NCBI GenBank assembly: GCA_020445005.1
Contig: JAGRHM010000633.1
Coordinates: forward strand, 1-8,421
Length of the DNA stretch: 8,421 nucleotides
Direction: 5' to 3'
From: Candidatus Competibacteraceae bacterium
GTDB taxonomy: Bacteria; Pseudomonadota; Gammaproteobacteria; Competibacterales; Competibacteraceae
The notes beneath the pieces were generated by a model. That model worked only from the letters and a program-made list of their open reading frames with translations, made no database searches and was not told the origin of the DNA. The translations under genes and the position numbers were made by a program. Shown here in pieces: positions 7,072 through 8,421 of the stretch (within the stretch, counting starts at the first letter, position 1; each line of letters opens with the position of its first letter).

Positions 7072-7920
7072 CTAAAATCCTCGCGCTTCTCGAATGCGCT
7101 CGTATGCAGCGGTGATTTCCCGAGTTCGTTCGGTGGCGCGCGCCATCTCTGCCGGTGAAACGCCACTGGACGCCAGTTTGTCAGGATGATGTTGCCGGAT
7201 TAGGCGACGATAGGCCAGCTTGATTTCTTCGGGACTGGCTTCGCGCTTCAGGCCAAGTAGGCTATAGGCATGGTTCAATGAGTTGACCGCAGTAGTTGGC
7301 CGTTGACCATGCGCCCGGCGTTCGCGTTGCCCGCCAGTCCCTGCGCCGCCAAATCCGCTCTGGCTAGACTCATGCGCCCAGCGCTGCGCGCGAAACAGGG
7401 TATGCAGGGTCTCAAATTGCAAACGGTGAATACCCAGGCGTTCAGCCACTGCTGATAGACGCGCATGGGTCTGAGGATGCAGCCCGCCATCGGCATAGGC
7501 CACATTCAACAGTAATTCCAACAATTGTTGCAGCATCGCCGGATAAGCGCGACAGGCGCGCTGGAACGTCTCAATCGCCGTTTCCACCGAAAATTCCGGT
7601 TGCTTGCCCGCGGTAAAACCTTCCATCGCCGCCTGGCGTTGCGTGGCGTTTAATCGCAAATGATCCATGATTGCGCGCGCCGCGCCGATTTCGCGTTCCG
7701 AAACCCGGCCATCGGCTTTGGCTATATGGCCCATGATCTGGAATGCCGTGGCGTTGAACACGTTCCGCGCCTGATCGTGGCTTGAAGTTTCGGACGTTGA
7801 CGATGCAGCAGTTTTCCATTGGGCCTGATCAAAATTATGACCAACCGCCGCGCCCAGCAATGCGCCCAGCGGCCCGCCGACCATAAAGCCAAAAGTTCCG
7901 CCAAACAGTTTTCCGAACAC
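7072..7920 (-). CDS. djlA: DjlA-like co-chaperone, copy 2 (inverted paralog)
   Basis: A 282-residue paralog of the djlA gene at 5463-6317, same architecture: membrane segment (about 5-27), TerB-like domain (54-165), J domain (218-282) with HPD at 245-247, so co-chaperone activity with DnaK should be retained. About 29 of 282 residues differ from copy 1, mostly in the two linkers (33-53 and about 183-205); residues from the middle of TerB to the start of the second linker are unchanged at protein level although the DNA differs at synonymous sites. The start is GTG at 7920: an in-frame TGA lies three codons upstream and the codon aligned with the copy 1 TTG is TTA. GAGG is 12 bases before the GTG, longer than ideal, so translation may be weaker. 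The gene follows the second membrane protein gene by 34 bases and precedes radC by 85. Confidence 0.88.
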   Translation of the reverse strand: MFGKLFGGTFGFMVGGPLGALLGAAVGHNFDQAQWKTAASSTSETSSHDQARNVFNATAFQIMGHIAKADGRVSEREIGAARAIMDHLRLNATQRQAAMEGFTAGKQPEFSVETAIETFQRACRAYPAMLQQLLELLLNVAYADGGLHPQTHARLSAVAERLGIHRLQFETLHTLFRAQRWAHESSQSGFGGAGTGGQRERRAHGQRPTTAVNSLNHAYSLLGLKREASPEEIKLAYRRLIRQHHPDKLASSGVSPAEMARATERTREITAAYERIREARGF

Positions 7921-7954
7921 GCTTAATCAAAGCCTCGTTTGTCATCCGCGCCGT

Positions 7955-8421
7955 TCAAGATTTCAAATACCGTTCATCGTCATAAGTTTTCAGCCAGTCT
8001 GGCCGTAGTCCCACTAATACCGTGATGACCATACCGTTGATGAGACCCTCCGGGAACAGATAGAGCGGCAGAAAGGGCAGATACTCGCTGCTGATGCGGG
8101 CAAAGGTATAGGTTTCAGTGACGACGAGCAGGGCGACCAGTGCCCATACTGTCACACCGGCAGCCAGCATAGCGTTGAAGAAGGCGCACAGAAAAATATA
8201 GATGAAAAGATGCCGGGGCAGATAGCGATCCACCAGAACATACACGCCATAACTGATCGAGACCGGCAATGCGCCAAGCAACAGGGCGTTTGCCGCGAAC
8301 GCCGCCCAATCGCCGTTCGTGACCGTCACCGCCAGCATGATCAGGCTGGCGCCGATGACTCCCAGCGACCAGCCGAACATCAGGGTATAAACCGTTACGC
8401 CGAGCAGGTGAAAACCGAGCG
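7955..8421 (-). CDS. CbiM/COG3235-like integral membrane protein, copy 2 (5' end outside window)
   Basis: The C-terminal 155 residues of a paralog of the protein at 4771-5433. The reading frame stays open to the right edge and continues to match copy 1 there (LGFHLLGVTVYTL), so the Met codon at 8380 is internal and the start lies beyond the window. About four membrane helices are visible, ending in FPEGLINGMVITVLVG and the same DDERYLKS tail. Roughly 91% of residues match copy 1 and there are no indels; changes are mostly conservative (Val/Ile, Ala/Val). Function is as uncertain as for copy 1: CbiM-like fold, no CbiQ/CbiO partners in sight. It is followed by the djlA paralog 34 bases downstream, repeating the pairing seen in copy 1. 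Confidence 0.75.
   Translation of the reverse strand, partial: LGFHLLGVTVYTLMFGWSLGVIGASLIMLAVTVTNGDWAAFAANALLLGALPVSISYGVYVLVDRYLPRHLFIYIFLCAFFNAMLAAGVTVWALVALLVVTETYTFARISSEYLPFLPLYLFPEGLINGMVITVLVGLRPDWLKTYDDERYLKS

Larger units (their letters stand above)
7072..8421 (-). repeat. Right arm of the large inverted duplication
   Basis: Inverted partner of 4967-6317, separated from it by about 754 bases holding radC and its spacer. Homology ends at the djlA stop codon and reaches the right window edge without decaying, so the true outer boundary is not visible. Confidence 0.85.

Noticed and set aside
4771..8421. The inverted duplication as an assembly artefact or chimera
   Set aside because: The two copies differ at roughly one base in ten, including many synonymous sites, which a misassembled single locus would not show.

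Overview
The window is about 57% GC by eye, densely coded, and looks like the chromosome of a gammaproteobacterium. Support comes from a DjlA-type co-chaperone, a RadC protein and a DUF3369-GGDEF-EAL regulator. A Competibacter-like lineage is possible, but that is only an impression. No RNA gene, IS element, CRISPR array or phage gene is visible.

Left part (1-4721, + strand): three tightly coupled genes look like one signalling operon. The first is the 3' portion of a c-di-GMP regulator. Its frame is open to the left edge, and the visible part begins inside a DUF3369 domain, so a receiver domain probably lies upstream. A degenerate GGDEF domain and a complete EAL phosphodiesterase domain follow. 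The second gene, joined by an ATGA overlap, is a lipoprotein of the branched-chain amino acid binding protein family. The third, overlapping by 26 bases, is a membrane sensor histidine kinase with a Cache-like periplasmic region. No ABC permease or ATPase accompanies the binding protein. The inferred pathway is ligand, tethered binding protein, kinase, response regulator, c-di-GMP hydrolysis.

Right part (4771-8421): a gene pair, a six-helix CbiM/COG3235-like membrane protein and a DjlA-like TerB/J-domain co-chaperone, occurs twice in opposite orientations. The first copy is on the + strand (4771-6317). The second is on the - strand (7072-8421) and runs off the right edge. Between them on the - strand lies radC (6312-6986). 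The proteins of the two copies are about 90% identical. There are no coding indels and many synonymous differences, so these look like true diverged paralogs and not an assembly echo. Homology stops at the djlA stop codons, leaving a unique core of about 754 bp that holds radC and an AT-rich spacer.

The most interesting items are the binding protein/kinase/c-di-GMP module and the large inverted duplication around radC. Neither is proven novel from sequence alone.
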